64,000 nt of DNA, from NCBI GenBank assembly GCA_002369135.1, contig DFEY01000001.1:186001-250000 (forward strand). Direction: 5' to 3'. A program made the position numbers and the translations under genes. Under the pieces are notes generated by a model that saw nothing but the letters and a program-made list of their open reading frames with translations, did not search any database and was not told the origin of the DNA. Below, one piece after another: positions 16,053 to 24,600 of the stretch; positions within the stretch are counted from its first letter, which is position 1; every line of letters begins with the position of its first letter. The stretch is from Lachnospira sp. UBA3790 (lineage in GTDB: Bacteria; Bacillota; Clostridia; Lachnospirales; Lachnospiraceae).

Positions 16053-17228
16053 ATGAAAGAATTAGAATTAAAGTATGGATGTAATCCAAACCAGAAGCCA
16101 TCACGCATTTATATGAAAGAGGGCGAACTTCCAATCAAAGTTTTGAATGGTAAGCCAGGATATATCAACTTCCTAGATGCGTTCAACGGATGGCAGTTAG
16201 TAAGAGAACTTAAGAAAGCTACAGGAATGCCTGCAGCTACATCATTTAAGCACGTGTCTCCAGCAGGAGCAGCAGTTGGTCAGCCACTTAGTGATATTGA
16301 GTCAAAGATTTACTGGGTAGATGATCTAGGTGAACTTTCACCATTAGCTTGCGCTTATGCCAGAGCAAGAGGTGCTGATAGAATGTCATCATATGGCGAC
16401 TTTATCGCACTATCTGATGTGTGTGATGTTTCAACAGCAGCAGTTATCAAGAGAGAATTCTCAGACGGTATCATTGCTCCAGGTTATGAGCCAGAAGCAC
16501 TAGAGATGCTAAAGGGCAAGAAAAAAGGCTCATATGCTATCATCGAGATTGATCCAAACTACGAGCCAGAAGAGCTTGAGACAAAGGAAGTGTTTGGTAT
16601 TAGCTTTGAGCAGGGTAGAAACGAATTAAACATAGACGATGAGTTCTTTGCAAATGTCGTTACAAAGAACAAAGACCTATCAGAGCAGGCTAAGATTGAT
16701 ATGGCAATTTCAATGATTACTCTAAAATATACACAGTCTAACTCAGTTTGCTTTGTTAAGAATGGACAGGCTATTGGCGTGGGCGCTGGACAACAGTCAA
16801 GAATCCACTGCGTGAGACTTGCCGGACAAAAGGCCGACAATTGGCTACTTCGTCAGTCTCCACAGGTACTTAACCTTCCATTTAGAGATGACATCAAACG
16901 TGCCGAGAGAGATAACGCAATTGATTTATACATAGGCGAAGAATATATGGACGTACTAAAAGATGGTGAGTGGGAGAGAGTATTTACTGAGAAACCTCCA
17001 GTATTCACTAAAGAGGAGAAAGAAGAGTGGCTATCACAGGCAGAAGGAATCACGCTAGGTTCAGATGCGTTCTTCCCATTCTCAGATAATATAGAGAGAG
17101 CCAAGAAGAGTGGCGTTAAATATGTAGCTCAGCCAGGCGGATCAATCAGAGATCAAGATGTAATAGATGCCTGCGACAAATACGACATGGTTATGAGCTT
17201 TACAGGATTACGTTTATTCCATCACTAA
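16053..17228 (+). CDS. purH: stand-alone AICAR formyltransferase (PurH transformylase domain only)
   Basis: 391 residues homologous to the C-terminal AICARFT domain of PurH, with the catalytic Lys-His in SFKHVSPAGAA (K66, H67) and the C-terminal SDAFFPFSDNIERA and GGSIRDQDVIDACD motifs. The roughly 200-residue MGS-like cyclohydrolase domain of bifunctional PurH is missing; that activity is supplied by the upstream purO. The enzyme transfers a formyl group from 10-formyl-THF to AICAR (ZMP), the ligand of the upstream riboswitch. The gap between the genes is 35 bp, with GCGAGGG before ATG. Confidence 0.93.
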   Translation: MKELELKYGCNPNQKPSRIYMKEGELPIKVLNGKPGYINFLDAFNGWQLVRELKKATGMPAATSFKHVSPAGAAVGQPLSDIESKIYWVDDLGELSPLACAYARARGADRMSSYGDFIALSDVCDVSTAAVIKREFSDGIIAPGYEPEALEMLKGKKKGSYAIIEIDPNYEPEELETKEVFGISFEQGRNELNIDDEFFANVVTKNKDLSEQAKIDMAISMITLKYTQSNSVCFVKNGQAIGVGAGQQSRIHCVRLAGQKADNWLLRQSPQVLNLPFRDDIKRAERDNAIDLYIGEEYMDVLKDGEWERVFTEKPPVFTKEEKEEWLSQAEGITLGSDAFFPFSDNIERAKKSGVKYVAQPGGSIRDQDVIDACDKYDMVMSFTGLRLFHH

Positions 17229-17270
17229 TAGTGAAAAACTAATACATACTCTTAAATGAGAATATAAAGG

Positions 17271-17299
17271 CAGTGTTACCAGCGGGTAGCACTGTTTTT
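17271..17299 (+). terminator. terminator of the purine operon
   Basis: CAGTGTTACC / GGTAGCACTG stem (one G-U), AGCG loop, then TTTTTA. Confidence 0.85.
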
Positions 17300-17310
17300 A
17301 TTTACATCAA

Positions 17311-17355
17311 TTTTACCACTTAAAATATGGTAAAAATTAATGTTTATGTTATAAT
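17311..17355 (+). promoter_or_regulatory. promoter region of the surface GDPD gene with an inverted repeat
   Basis: An extended -10 (TGTTATAAT, 17347-17355) is preceded by the inverted repeat TTTTACCA (17311-17318) / TGGTAAAA (17328-17335), which overlaps the expected -35 position and could be an operator. No good -35 is visible. Confidence 0.45.
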
Positions 17356-17365
17356 ATGAAAGGTT

Positions 17366-19168
17366 GTGAGAAAATATATGTTTATAGAGAAAAAAGTTAA
17401 ACAAATATCTATACTAATCGTTGTAACACTCATTATTTGCATGATGAGTGCTTTTGTTTTGCCTAAAAATACAAAGGCAGATGAGATAGAAACTACAGCA
17501 GAGCAGGAAACTACAGAGCCAACACCTGAAGACCCAGATGAGTACGAATTAGTGGCTCATAGAGGATTCTCAGGAAACGCTCCTGAAAACTCAATGCCAG
17601 CTTTCCAGAGAGCTGTGGAAGCAGGCTTTAAACACATTGAGCTAGATATCAGAAGATGTAAGGAAAAAGCAGACGGAACAGCTGATTGGGTAATCAGCCA
17701 TGATGAAACTTTGAAGAGACTTTGCGGAGTGGATAAAAAAGTTTCAGATATGTATATGGACGAGATTAAAAAGTATCCATACAAGACCGGAAACAATCTA
17801 AGTCAGTATGGAACAGTAAAGTTGATTTCTTTGAAAGAACTCATCACATATATGAAAGAATGCAAAGACAAAGGCTTGGACGTAGACTGGAGAATTGAAC
17901 TTAAGAAATTAGAAGATACAGAAAAAGCTCATATAGAGGAAGAGGTAGTTGAACCATTAGTAGAAGCGGGACTAGAGGACGATATCACATTTATCTCTTT
18001 CTACTATTCAAATTTGTATAACGCAATCAGAAATCATACAAATATTAAGATTTGCTATTTGGCAGAGATTTTGGAAGAAAAATATTTGGACTATGCAATT
18101 GCTCTTAGGGATAAGTGGCATGCAAATATAAGCACAGTTATATTCAGAGGAACTACAAATACTACTGATGAAACTGAAATGAAAGCTGCTATGGATGAGG
18201 GCTTCAAACTAGGTGTTTATGTTATAGACAGTAGAGTCATGATGGGTTCGTATTATAGTATGGGAGTTAGATCGTTTACGACAAATGGTGTAGCACCAAG
18301 CAGTATGTCAGTAAGCTTGATGAAACACCAGTATTCAAAGAGTGATTTCACATATAAATTATCGAAGAAGAGTTATACATTTACAAATACAAGAAAGAAA
18401 CCTACATTCACCATTACTTATGAAGGTGAGGAGTTGCTAGAAGGCTTGTGTTATGAGACAAGTTACTCAAACAACAAATATCCTGGAACAGGAACAGCTA
18501 CAGCTACTTTCCTAAGAAACATTAGTGGTGAGAAAGATAAGACATTTACTATTTCTATGCCAAAGGTTAAGAACTTTGCCGTAGACAAAAATTATGCAAC
18601 AAGCCTTAGATATAAGTGGACGACAAATACTGATGTAACTGGATACAAAGTATATCAATACAACTACAAGACAAAGAAATACAAATGTGTTAAGACAATA
18701 AAAAATACTGCCACTACAAAAGATGGAGTTATAAAGAAGTTTAAGTTCAAGAAACTTAGCACTGCTAAGAAGTATAGATTTAGAGTTAAGATATATTTGA
18801 CATACAATAAGAAAACTTACAAGTCGAGCCCATGTACAGGAAAAACTACTTACACTAAACCTGCTACAGACAAAGTTATTAGAATGAGACGCTCGAAGAA
18901 GAAAAAGACTATCTCAGTAGCATTCGGAAGACTTCCTAGAGTGACAGGATACAATGTAAAGATAGCTACAAACAAGAAGTTTACAAAGGGCGTAAAAGTT
19001 AAATCAACCAGAACCAAAAAAGGTTTTGTAGTTATAAGAAAGTTAAACAAGAAGAAAACTTACTATGCAAAAGTAAGAGGATACTTAAAAGTTGGTAGTA
19101 AGATTTACTACGGCGCTTACAGCAAAGTAGTTTACAAAAAAGGTAAGAAATCAAAGAAGAAAAGTTAA
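17366..19168 (+). CDS. surface glycerophosphodiester phosphodiesterase with Lys-rich fn3-like repeats
   Basis: 600 residues from GTG 17366; ATG 17378 is the alternative, since the -10 ends only 10 bp before the GTG. A membrane/signal helix (about 13-32) and a Glu/Thr-rich spacer precede a GDPD TIM barrel with the metal and catalytic residues H65-R66, E92xD94 and H112-D113 (VAHRGFSGNAPENSMPAF). From about 310 on there is a bacterial Ig-like segment and two Lys-rich fibronectin-III-like modules ending KKGKKSKKKS. It should hydrolyse glycerophosphodiesters, perhaps from lipids or teichoic acids, at the cell surface. It heads a run of phospholipid genes (17 bp to the next). Confidence 0.88.
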   Translation: MRKYMFIEKKVKQISILIVVTLIICMMSAFVLPKNTKADEIETTAEQETTEPTPEDPDEYELVAHRGFSGNAPENSMPAFQRAVEAGFKHIELDIRRCKEKADGTADWVISHDETLKRLCGVDKKVSDMYMDEIKKYPYKTGNNLSQYGTVKLISLKELITYMKECKDKGLDVDWRIELKKLEDTEKAHIEEEVVEPLVEAGLEDDITFISFYYSNLYNAIRNHTNIKICYLAEILEEKYLDYAIALRDKWHANISTVIFRGTTNTTDETEMKAAMDEGFKLGVYVIDSRVMMGSYYSMGVRSFTTNGVAPSSMSVSLMKHQYSKSDFTYKLSKKSYTFTNTRKKPTFTITYEGEELLEGLCYETSYSNNKYPGTGTATATFLRNISGEKDKTFTISMPKVKNFAVDKNYATSLRYKWTTNTDVTGYKVYQYNYKTKKYKCVKTIKNTATTKDGVIKKFKFKKLSTAKKYRFRVKIYLTYNKKTYKSSPCTGKTTYTKPATDKVIRMRRSKKKKTISVAFGRLPRVTGYNVKIATNKKFTKGVKVKSTRTKKGFVVIRKLNKKKTYYAKVRGYLKVGSKIYYGAYSKVVYKKGKKSKKKS

Positions 19169-19185
19169 GGAATAGAGACTGATAT

Positions 19186-19899
19186 ATGCTGAAGAAATTC
19201 GACTGGAACAAAAAAATATTAAATCTAGTGCCATTTTACGGACTAGTACCAATAGTAATAGCTTTATCATTTAATGTATTTGTGTTTACAGGTACTAGAC
19301 CTCTCACACAACATTTATATCATCACGATATATATTCAAAACTAGATCAGATGATTCCTTTCTGTCCATGGTGGATGATTATTTATGTACTTGCTTTTCC
19401 AACTTGGGCAATAGGCTATATCATGATTTCTAGGGAAGAGCGAAAGATTTGCTATAACATGTTTACAGCAGAAATTATAGCAAAAGCACTAGTGTTAGTT
19501 TGTTTCTTCGTTTATCCTACAGTTATGGTAGATCCACAACACGACCCAGTGTTCAGTAGTCAGATACAACACGGATTTATCGGATGGCTTTGTCGCTTTG
19601 TTTATAGTTTTGACGAGCCGAATAATTTATTTCCATCTATTCACTGTTTAGAGAGCTGGTTTGTATTTAGAGCAGCATTTAGTCTAAAACATGGTGGAGT
19701 CAAATATAAAACATTTATGTTCGTTTCAGCAATACTTGTTTTTGCAAGTGTATTGTTTGTAAAACAACATGTAATAATAGACGTCATTGGTGGAATAGTA
19801 GTAGTAGAGATTGCATTATTCCTCGCAAAGAAATATAATCTAGGTAGAGTATTTTTTGCACTAGAACGAAAAATAACAGGCAAAAACCAAGAGGAATAA
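19186..19899 (+). CDS. PAP2-superfamily membrane phosphatase
   Basis: 237 residues with about six membrane helices. The PAP2 second motif is FPSIHCLESW (H153) and the third is SVLFVKQHVIIDVIGG (H195, D199); the first motif (KxxxxxxRP) is not clear. PAP2 proteins dephosphorylate lipid phosphates such as phosphatidate or undecaprenyl-PP, or transfer head groups. It overlaps the next gene by one base, placing it in a phospholipid operon. Weak Shine-Dalgarno (AAGGAATAGAGA). Confidence 0.82.
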   Translation: MLKKFDWNKKILNLVPFYGLVPIVIALSFNVFVFTGTRPLTQHLYHHDIYSKLDQMIPFCPWWMIIYVLAFPTWAIGYIMISREERKICYNMFTAEIIAKALVLVCFFVYPTVMVDPQHDPVFSSQIQHGFIGWLCRFVYSFDEPNNLFPSIHCLESWFVFRAAFSLKHGGVKYKTFMFVSAILVFASVLFVKQHVIIDVIGGIVVVEIALFLAKKYNLGRVFFALERKITGKNQEE

Positions 19900-20945
19900 T
19901 GAAGAATTTTAAAAGAACAATAATATATATGTTAGTGTTCGTGGCTTTGGCTGCGCTTACAGTCTATGTCATGGTCACTCAGACCAAGTCTTTCTCACTA
20001 GAAAGTTTTGGAAAAATTCTTTCTGAAATGAATCCAATTTGGATTATTTTGGCATTTCTTGGAATGATAGGTTTCGTTTTCTTCGAAGGTTTTGCCATAG
20101 TTATTATCTTGAGAGTTTTTGGTTATAAGAGAAGACTCAGAAGAGGATGGTTTTATGCCGCCCCTGATGTTTATTTTTCAGCCATTACACCATCAGCCAC
20201 AGGTGGACAACCTGCGTCACTTTATTTTATGCATAAGGATAAAGTGCCGGCAGCAGTTTCTACCATTGCGCTATTGTTGAATTTAATTTTCTATATTGCA
20301 TCTGTTTTAATTCTAAGTTTAGTTTGTCTAATTCTTTGCCCAACAGTCTTGGGTGAATTTGATCCTTTTTCAATGACGCTAATAACTGTTGGCTTCATAA
20401 CACAATTAGTTTTGATGGCAATATTCATTTTGCTTGTTTACAAATCTATTATTGTAAAGAAAATGGCAAATGGACTTCTTAGATTTGCTAAGAAACTTCA
20501 TTTAATCAAAAATATGGACAAGAAGCTAAAGAAACTTGATGATATGGAGGAGCAGTACAAAGAATGTGCTGATCTAATTTTAAAGAATAAAGCGACTTTG
20601 TCTAAGGCGTTCTTGTGTAACTTCCTACAAAGAGTTTCTCAAGTACTTATTTCGGTATTTGTATTCTTGGGGGTTCAAGGATGGACTGAAGGACACAAGG
20701 ATATATTGAGATCATTTTCAGTGCAAGGTTTTGTAGCGCTGGGCTCTAATGCAGTTCCAATTCCGGGAGCTATTGGCGCAGCAGATTATTTGTATGTAGA
20801 TGGGTTTGCTGATTTACTAAAGGACCCAGTTAGTGTAGAATTAGTAAGTAGAGGAATTTCATTCTACGTATGCGTACTTTTATGTGGAATATTCACTTTA
20901 ACAGTGTATAGTATTTATAACTTTAGAGGAAAGAAGAAAAAGTAA
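19899..20945 (+). CDS. YbhN/MprF-type flippase-domain membrane protein (UPF0104)
   Basis: 348 residues with about seven to eight membrane helices, matching the lysylphosphatidylglycerol synthase transmembrane (flippase) domain family; the signature SAITPSATGGQPASLYFM (about 88-105) and SVQGFVALGSNAVPIPGAIGAAD are typical. No aminoacyl-transferase domain is attached, so it is the membrane part alone. Possible role: moving a phospholipid or glycolipid between leaflets. It is translationally coupled to both neighbours (one-base overlaps), suggesting a coordinated lipid pathway. Confidence 0.82.
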   Translation: MKNFKRTIIYMLVFVALAALTVYVMVTQTKSFSLESFGKILSEMNPIWIILAFLGMIGFVFFEGFAIVIILRVFGYKRRLRRGWFYAAPDVYFSAITPSATGGQPASLYFMHKDKVPAAVSTIALLLNLIFYIASVLILSLVCLILCPTVLGEFDPFSMTLITVGFITQLVLMAIFILLVYKSIIVKKMANGLLRFAKKLHLIKNMDKKLKKLDDMEEQYKECADLILKNKATLSKAFLCNFLQRVSQVLISVFVFLGVQGWTEGHKDILRSFSVQGFVALGSNAVPIPGAIGAADYLYVDGFADLLKDPVSVELVSRGISFYVCVLLCGIFTLTVYSIYNFRGKKKK

Positions 20946-21700
20946 TGTTAGGAGTTTATGATTACACCGTAATATTAACTTATATCTCTGTGCTATCAGC
21001 TAGTACAGGTATTTTTGTGACACTTACAAATCCAGGACACCCATATATTGGTATGGTGTTCTTACTACTTTGCGGATTGTGCGATACATTCGACGGCAAA
21101 GTAGCCCGCACAAAGAAAAACAGAACTAAACTTCAAAAAGATTTTGGAGTTCAGATAGATTCTCTTTCAGACTTGATAGCATTTGGCGTGCTTCCTGTTT
21201 GTTTGGGAATGGCACTTTATAACAAATCAAATGCTGGATACGAAAGAAAACTATTCGGTTTTGGTAAAGATCCATGGATTGGTAACATTCCTATTTGGGT
21301 TATATACATCATTTGTGTATTGTTCGTTTTGGCTGCGCTTATTAGACTTGCGTATTTCAACGTGACATGCGAAGAGACACAAAATGAAAAAATGGATAGA
21401 AAGAAATATTATTTTGGACTTCCAGTTACAAGTACAGCACTTATTTTCCCTACATTCCTAATCTTAAGATATACAATAGCAGATATTTGGAAATATGATA
21501 TCTCGCATTTGTATTTCGTATTGTTAGTAGTAGTGGGAATACTGTTTGTAGCAAGGTTCAAGATTACAAAGCCAAGCAATGTGATGATTTATATTATGGT
21601 AGCCTTCGGCGCCGTCGAATTCATCGTAATGTTATTCTTCACCAGCTTGCAGAAAGATATTTGGTCATTTATTAACGCAGTCATAAAATTCTTTAGGTAG
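20945..21700 (+). CDS. pssA: CDP-diacylglycerol-serine O-phosphatidyltransferase
   Basis: 251 residues, polytopic. The CDP-alcohol phosphotransferase signature is complete: D47xxD50G51xxA54R55...G68xxxD72xxxD76, with a slightly longer AR-to-G spacing than in Bacillus PssA. It makes phosphatidylserine from CDP-diacylglycerol and serine. Assignment to serine rather than another alcohol is supported by the phosphatidylserine decarboxylase gene 13 bp downstream. Confidence 0.9.
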   Translation: MLGVYDYTVILTYISVLSASTGIFVTLTNPGHPYIGMVFLLLCGLCDTFDGKVARTKKNRTKLQKDFGVQIDSLSDLIAFGVLPVCLGMALYNKSNAGYERKLFGFGKDPWIGNIPIWVIYIICVLFVLAALIRLAYFNVTCEETQNEKMDRKKYYFGLPVTSTALIFPTFLILRYTIADIWKYDISHLYFVLLVVVGILFVARFKITKPSNVMIYIMVAFGAVEFIVMLFFTSLQKDIWSFINAVIKFFR

Positions 21701-21713
21701 CGACATTTAAATT

Positions 21714-22523
21714 ATGAATTACAAAGAATCAAAAGCATTAAGATTTTTATATCATACAGTACCTGGAAGGGTACTTCTAAAGGTTGTAACAAGCCCCATC
21801 ATTTCTAAAATTGGTGGGGCTTATATGAATTCTAAGATAAGTGTTCGTCATGTAAATAAGTTTATCCAGAAAAATAATATAAATATGGATGAGTATCATA
21901 TTGAAAACTGGGAAAGCTTTGATAATTTTTTTACTAGAAAGATTAGATCGAAGTATCGTCCTATAGACAAGGACCCAGATGCCTTCGTATCACCATGCGA
22001 TGGCAGACTATCAGTCTATGACATTAAGGAAGATACTACATTTGAGATTAAAGGAAGTCACTACACTGTGGAAAGTCTTTTGATGGATAATACTCATACC
22101 CAGGAATTTGCCGGAGGCAAAGCACTAGTTTTTCGACTTTGCGTGGATGATTATCACCGATATGGATATCCGGCAGATGGAAATATATTATTCCTCTTGA
22201 ATATTAAAGGAAAACTACACACTGTGCGCCCTATTGCGTTAGAAAAATATCCAGTATTTATACAAAATGCTAGATCAGTCACTCTGATTAAGACAGATAA
22301 CTTCGATACTATTGCAATGGTGGAAGTGGGAGCTCTAATGATTGGCAAAATTGAGAACCACAAAGCAGGTGGACCAGTGGATAAGGGCGATGAAAAAGGT
22401 ATGTTCCATTACGGCGGCTCAACCATTGTAGTTCTAACTAAAAAGGGAGTATTAGATATTCCAGAACACGACGAAGAAGTAAGAGTAAAATACGGCCAAA
22501 GAGTAAATACTTTATTGAGATAA
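21714..22523 (+). CDS. psd: phosphatidylserine decarboxylase proenzyme
   Basis: 269 residues. Features of the family: FVSPCDGRL (active-site Asp/His region), RLCVDDYHRYGYP, and the C-terminal self-cleavage motif GGST (234-237; the more common form is LGST), where Ser236 becomes the pyruvoyl group. It converts phosphatidylserine to phosphatidylethanolamine. The Shine-Dalgarno is poor; translation may depend on coupling to pssA. Last gene of the lipid operon. Confidence 0.92.
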   Translation: MNYKESKALRFLYHTVPGRVLLKVVTSPIISKIGGAYMNSKISVRHVNKFIQKNNINMDEYHIENWESFDNFFTRKIRSKYRPIDKDPDAFVSPCDGRLSVYDIKEDTTFEIKGSHYTVESLLMDNTHTQEFAGGKALVFRLCVDDYHRYGYPADGNILFLLNIKGKLHTVRPIALEKYPVFIQNARSVTLIKTDNFDTIAMVEVGALMIGKIENHKAGGPVDKGDEKGMFHYGGSTIVVLTKKGVLDIPEHDEEVRVKYGQRVNTLLR

Positions 22524-22571
22524 AGCATTGAATTATTATACATTTTGATGTATATTTATATTACTATGTGA

Positions 22572-22607
22572 TGAGCGGTGGAACGTTTTATCCATGGCTC
22601 ATTTTTT
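22572..22607 (+). terminator. terminator after psd
   Basis: TGAGCGGTGGA / TCCATGGCTCA stem with one mismatch and one G-U, followed by TTTTTT. Confidence 0.75.
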
Positions 22608-22628
22608 CGTTAGAGGAGGAAATTTATA

Positions 22629-23468
22629 ATGAAAAAAATATTAGCATTAGCCCTAACATTAGTTATGGCTCTAACAGTATTCACAGCATGTGGTTCTTCA
22701 AAGAAAGAAGATGCTACTACAGCTAAAAAAGAAGAAGTAGCTACTGTTAAGACAGACGGAATGAAAACTATTGAAAAAGGAACACTTAATGTTGGTGTTG
22801 AAATCGGATATCCACCATTTGAGCAGTTTGCAGAAGATGGCAAGACTGAAGAAGGATACGACATCGATATTATTTCAGGTGTTGCAAAGAGATTAGGCCT
22901 AAAGGTTAACTTTGTAAATACAGCATTTGACGGTATCTTCAAAGGTATCGACAAAAACTACGACGTAGTATGTTCAGCTATCACAATTACTAAGGAAAGA
23001 AAGCAGACAATGCTTTTCTCAGATCCTTACATTGACAACTATCAAGCAGTAGTTGTAAACAAAGATAGCAAAGCTCAGATTGGTGCATTCACAGACCTAG
23101 AAGGTTTAACAATCGCACTTCAAGAAGGTACAACATCTATGGAAATGATGGATGACCTAATTGGTACAAAGACTTTGAAGAAGACTAAGTATATCAAGAG
23201 TGAAAAAGTTACTAACTGCTTCGAGCAGCTAAAGAACGGCGAAGTGGACGCAGTACTAGTAGATAGTACAGTTGCTGACGGACAGGTTGCTAAGAACAAG
23301 AACTTCAAGATTGCTTGGAAAGATAATTCAGAACCAGAACAGTTTGGTATCGCTATGGGCAAGAAGAACGTTGGTCTTCAGAAGGCTATCAACCTTGCAC
23401 TTAAAGATATGAAAGCTAAAGGCGAAATCGATGATTCTTACGATTTCTGGTTCAAACAGGCTAAATAA
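22629..23468 (+). CDS. polar amino acid ABC transporter, substrate-binding lipoprotein
   Basis: 279 residues. Signal peptide with lipobox TVFTAC (Cys21), an Ala/Thr/Lys/Glu-rich tether, then a family-3 solute-binding domain (LNVGVEIGYPPFEQF, GYDIDIISGVAKRLGLKVNF, ITITKERKQTMLFSDPY). Expected to capture a polar amino acid or cystine outside the membrane and deliver it to the permease encoded next. GAGGAGG is 9 bp before the ATG. Ligand cannot be fixed by reading. Confidence 0.92.
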   Translation: MKKILALALTLVMALTVFTACGSSKKEDATTAKKEEVATVKTDGMKTIEKGTLNVGVEIGYPPFEQFAEDGKTEEGYDIDIISGVAKRLGLKVNFVNTAFDGIFKGIDKNYDVVCSAITITKERKQTMLFSDPYIDNYQAVVVNKDSKAQIGAFTDLEGLTIALQEGTTSMEMMDDLIGTKTLKKTKYIKSEKVTNCFEQLKNGEVDAVLVDSTVADGQVAKNKNFKIAWKDNSEPEQFGIAMGKKNVGLQKAINLALKDMKAKGEIDDSYDFWFKQAK

Positions 23469-23496
23469 TTATTAAATTAATACTTAAAAATTATTA

Positions 23497-23533
23497 ACTG
23501 CTGACAGATCAAGAATCTTGGTTTGTCAGCAGT
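23497..23533 (+). promoter_or_regulatory. intra-operon hairpin between binding-protein and permease genes
   Basis: ACTGCTGACA / TGTCAGCAGT (10 perfect pairs) with an inner CAAG-AAT-CTTG stem and no T run. Probably an mRNA 3'-stabiliser or partial attenuator giving more binding protein than permease. Confidence 0.7.
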
Positions 23534-23551
23534 AATAGAATAGAGAGAATT

Positions 23552-24592
23552 ATGAAGAATTGGTTAAAAAGTGTAATAAGCATTAAAAATTGGCAGGTTA
23601 AAACTAAAGTTACAACAATCATTGTTTTGGTGGCATTGATTGCTTGTACTGTTTTAGCGTTTATGAAACCTAGCCAAGCGGAAATGGAAGCTCAGGCTTC
23701 TCCGCAAATGCAAAAATGGATTGAGAGAGATCAAACGCTAGAGAGAAAACGTGTAACCACTACATATAACAATATGATAGTTATCAACTACATTTCGTTT
23801 TCTACATCTGGAGCAAATGGTGTAACAGAAAAGTATGTGGGCTTTGCCGGACAGATTCATGATGCTACAAAAGGTGCATGGGAAACTACCGGTCAGATGG
23901 TTAACTACACATATAGAATGCTAGGTGTGGGCGAGAACCTAATGCACGGTGCTAAGCTTACTATCTTGCTTACTGTATTGTCGATTATACTAGGTGTAAT
24001 TTTGGGTATCATCTTGGCTCTTGGAAAGATTGCCAAGAATCCAATACTTAGAAATTTATCTAGCGCGTACATTTTCTTCTTCAGAGGAACACCACTTTTG
24101 ATTCAGTTGTTTGTTGTTTACTTTACAGTTCCTGGTGTTTGTGGATTTGCATGGAAGAGTTTATTCCCTGGAGATCCAGAAGCCGTGTACAAAGGAGCTT
24201 TCGTGGCAGCACTTATTGCGTTTGCCCTAAACTCTGGTGCATACTGTGCCGAGATTGTTCGTGCGGCTATTCAGTCCATCGACAAAGGACAAGCAGAAGC
24301 AGCCAAAGCTCTTGGAATGAGCTATGGACAAACAATGAGAAAGATTATCATTCCTCAGTCTATCAGAAGAATGGTTCCACCTATCTGTAACGAGTTTATT
24401 ATGATTTTGAAAGACGTTTCGTTGATATTTGCTATTTCGTTGATGGATATCACAACTATTTCAAAGACAATCATGACAGCTGAAGGATCATATTTGGTAT
24501 TTATACCAGCGTTGGTTATTTATCTAATAATCACTGCATTCTTCACATACATATTTAATAAGGTCGAGAAGAAATTCTCGGTATATGAATAG
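23552..24592 (+). CDS. polar amino acid ABC transporter permease
   Basis: 346 residues. An N-terminal membrane helix (about 20-40) and a roughly 90-residue extracytoplasmic segment precede a standard HisM/GlnP-type domain of five helices with the EAA loop (EAAKALGMSYGQTMRKIIIPQ). The N-terminal extension makes it longer than the usual 220-residue permease. It forms the membrane channel with the ATPase encoded 8 bp downstream. Confidence 0.92.
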   Translation: MKNWLKSVISIKNWQVKTKVTTIIVLVALIACTVLAFMKPSQAEMEAQASPQMQKWIERDQTLERKRVTTTYNNMIVINYISFSTSGANGVTEKYVGFAGQIHDATKGAWETTGQMVNYTYRMLGVGENLMHGAKLTILLTVLSIILGVILGIILALGKIAKNPILRNLSSAYIFFFRGTPLLIQLFVVYFTVPGVCGFAWKSLFPGDPEAVYKGAFVAALIAFALNSGAYCAEIVRAAIQSIDKGQAEAAKALGMSYGQTMRKIIIPQSIRRMVPPICNEFIMILKDVSLIFAISLMDITTISKTIMTAEGSYLVFIPALVIYLIITAFFTYIFNKVEKKFSVYE

Positions 24593-24600
24593 GAGGTGCG

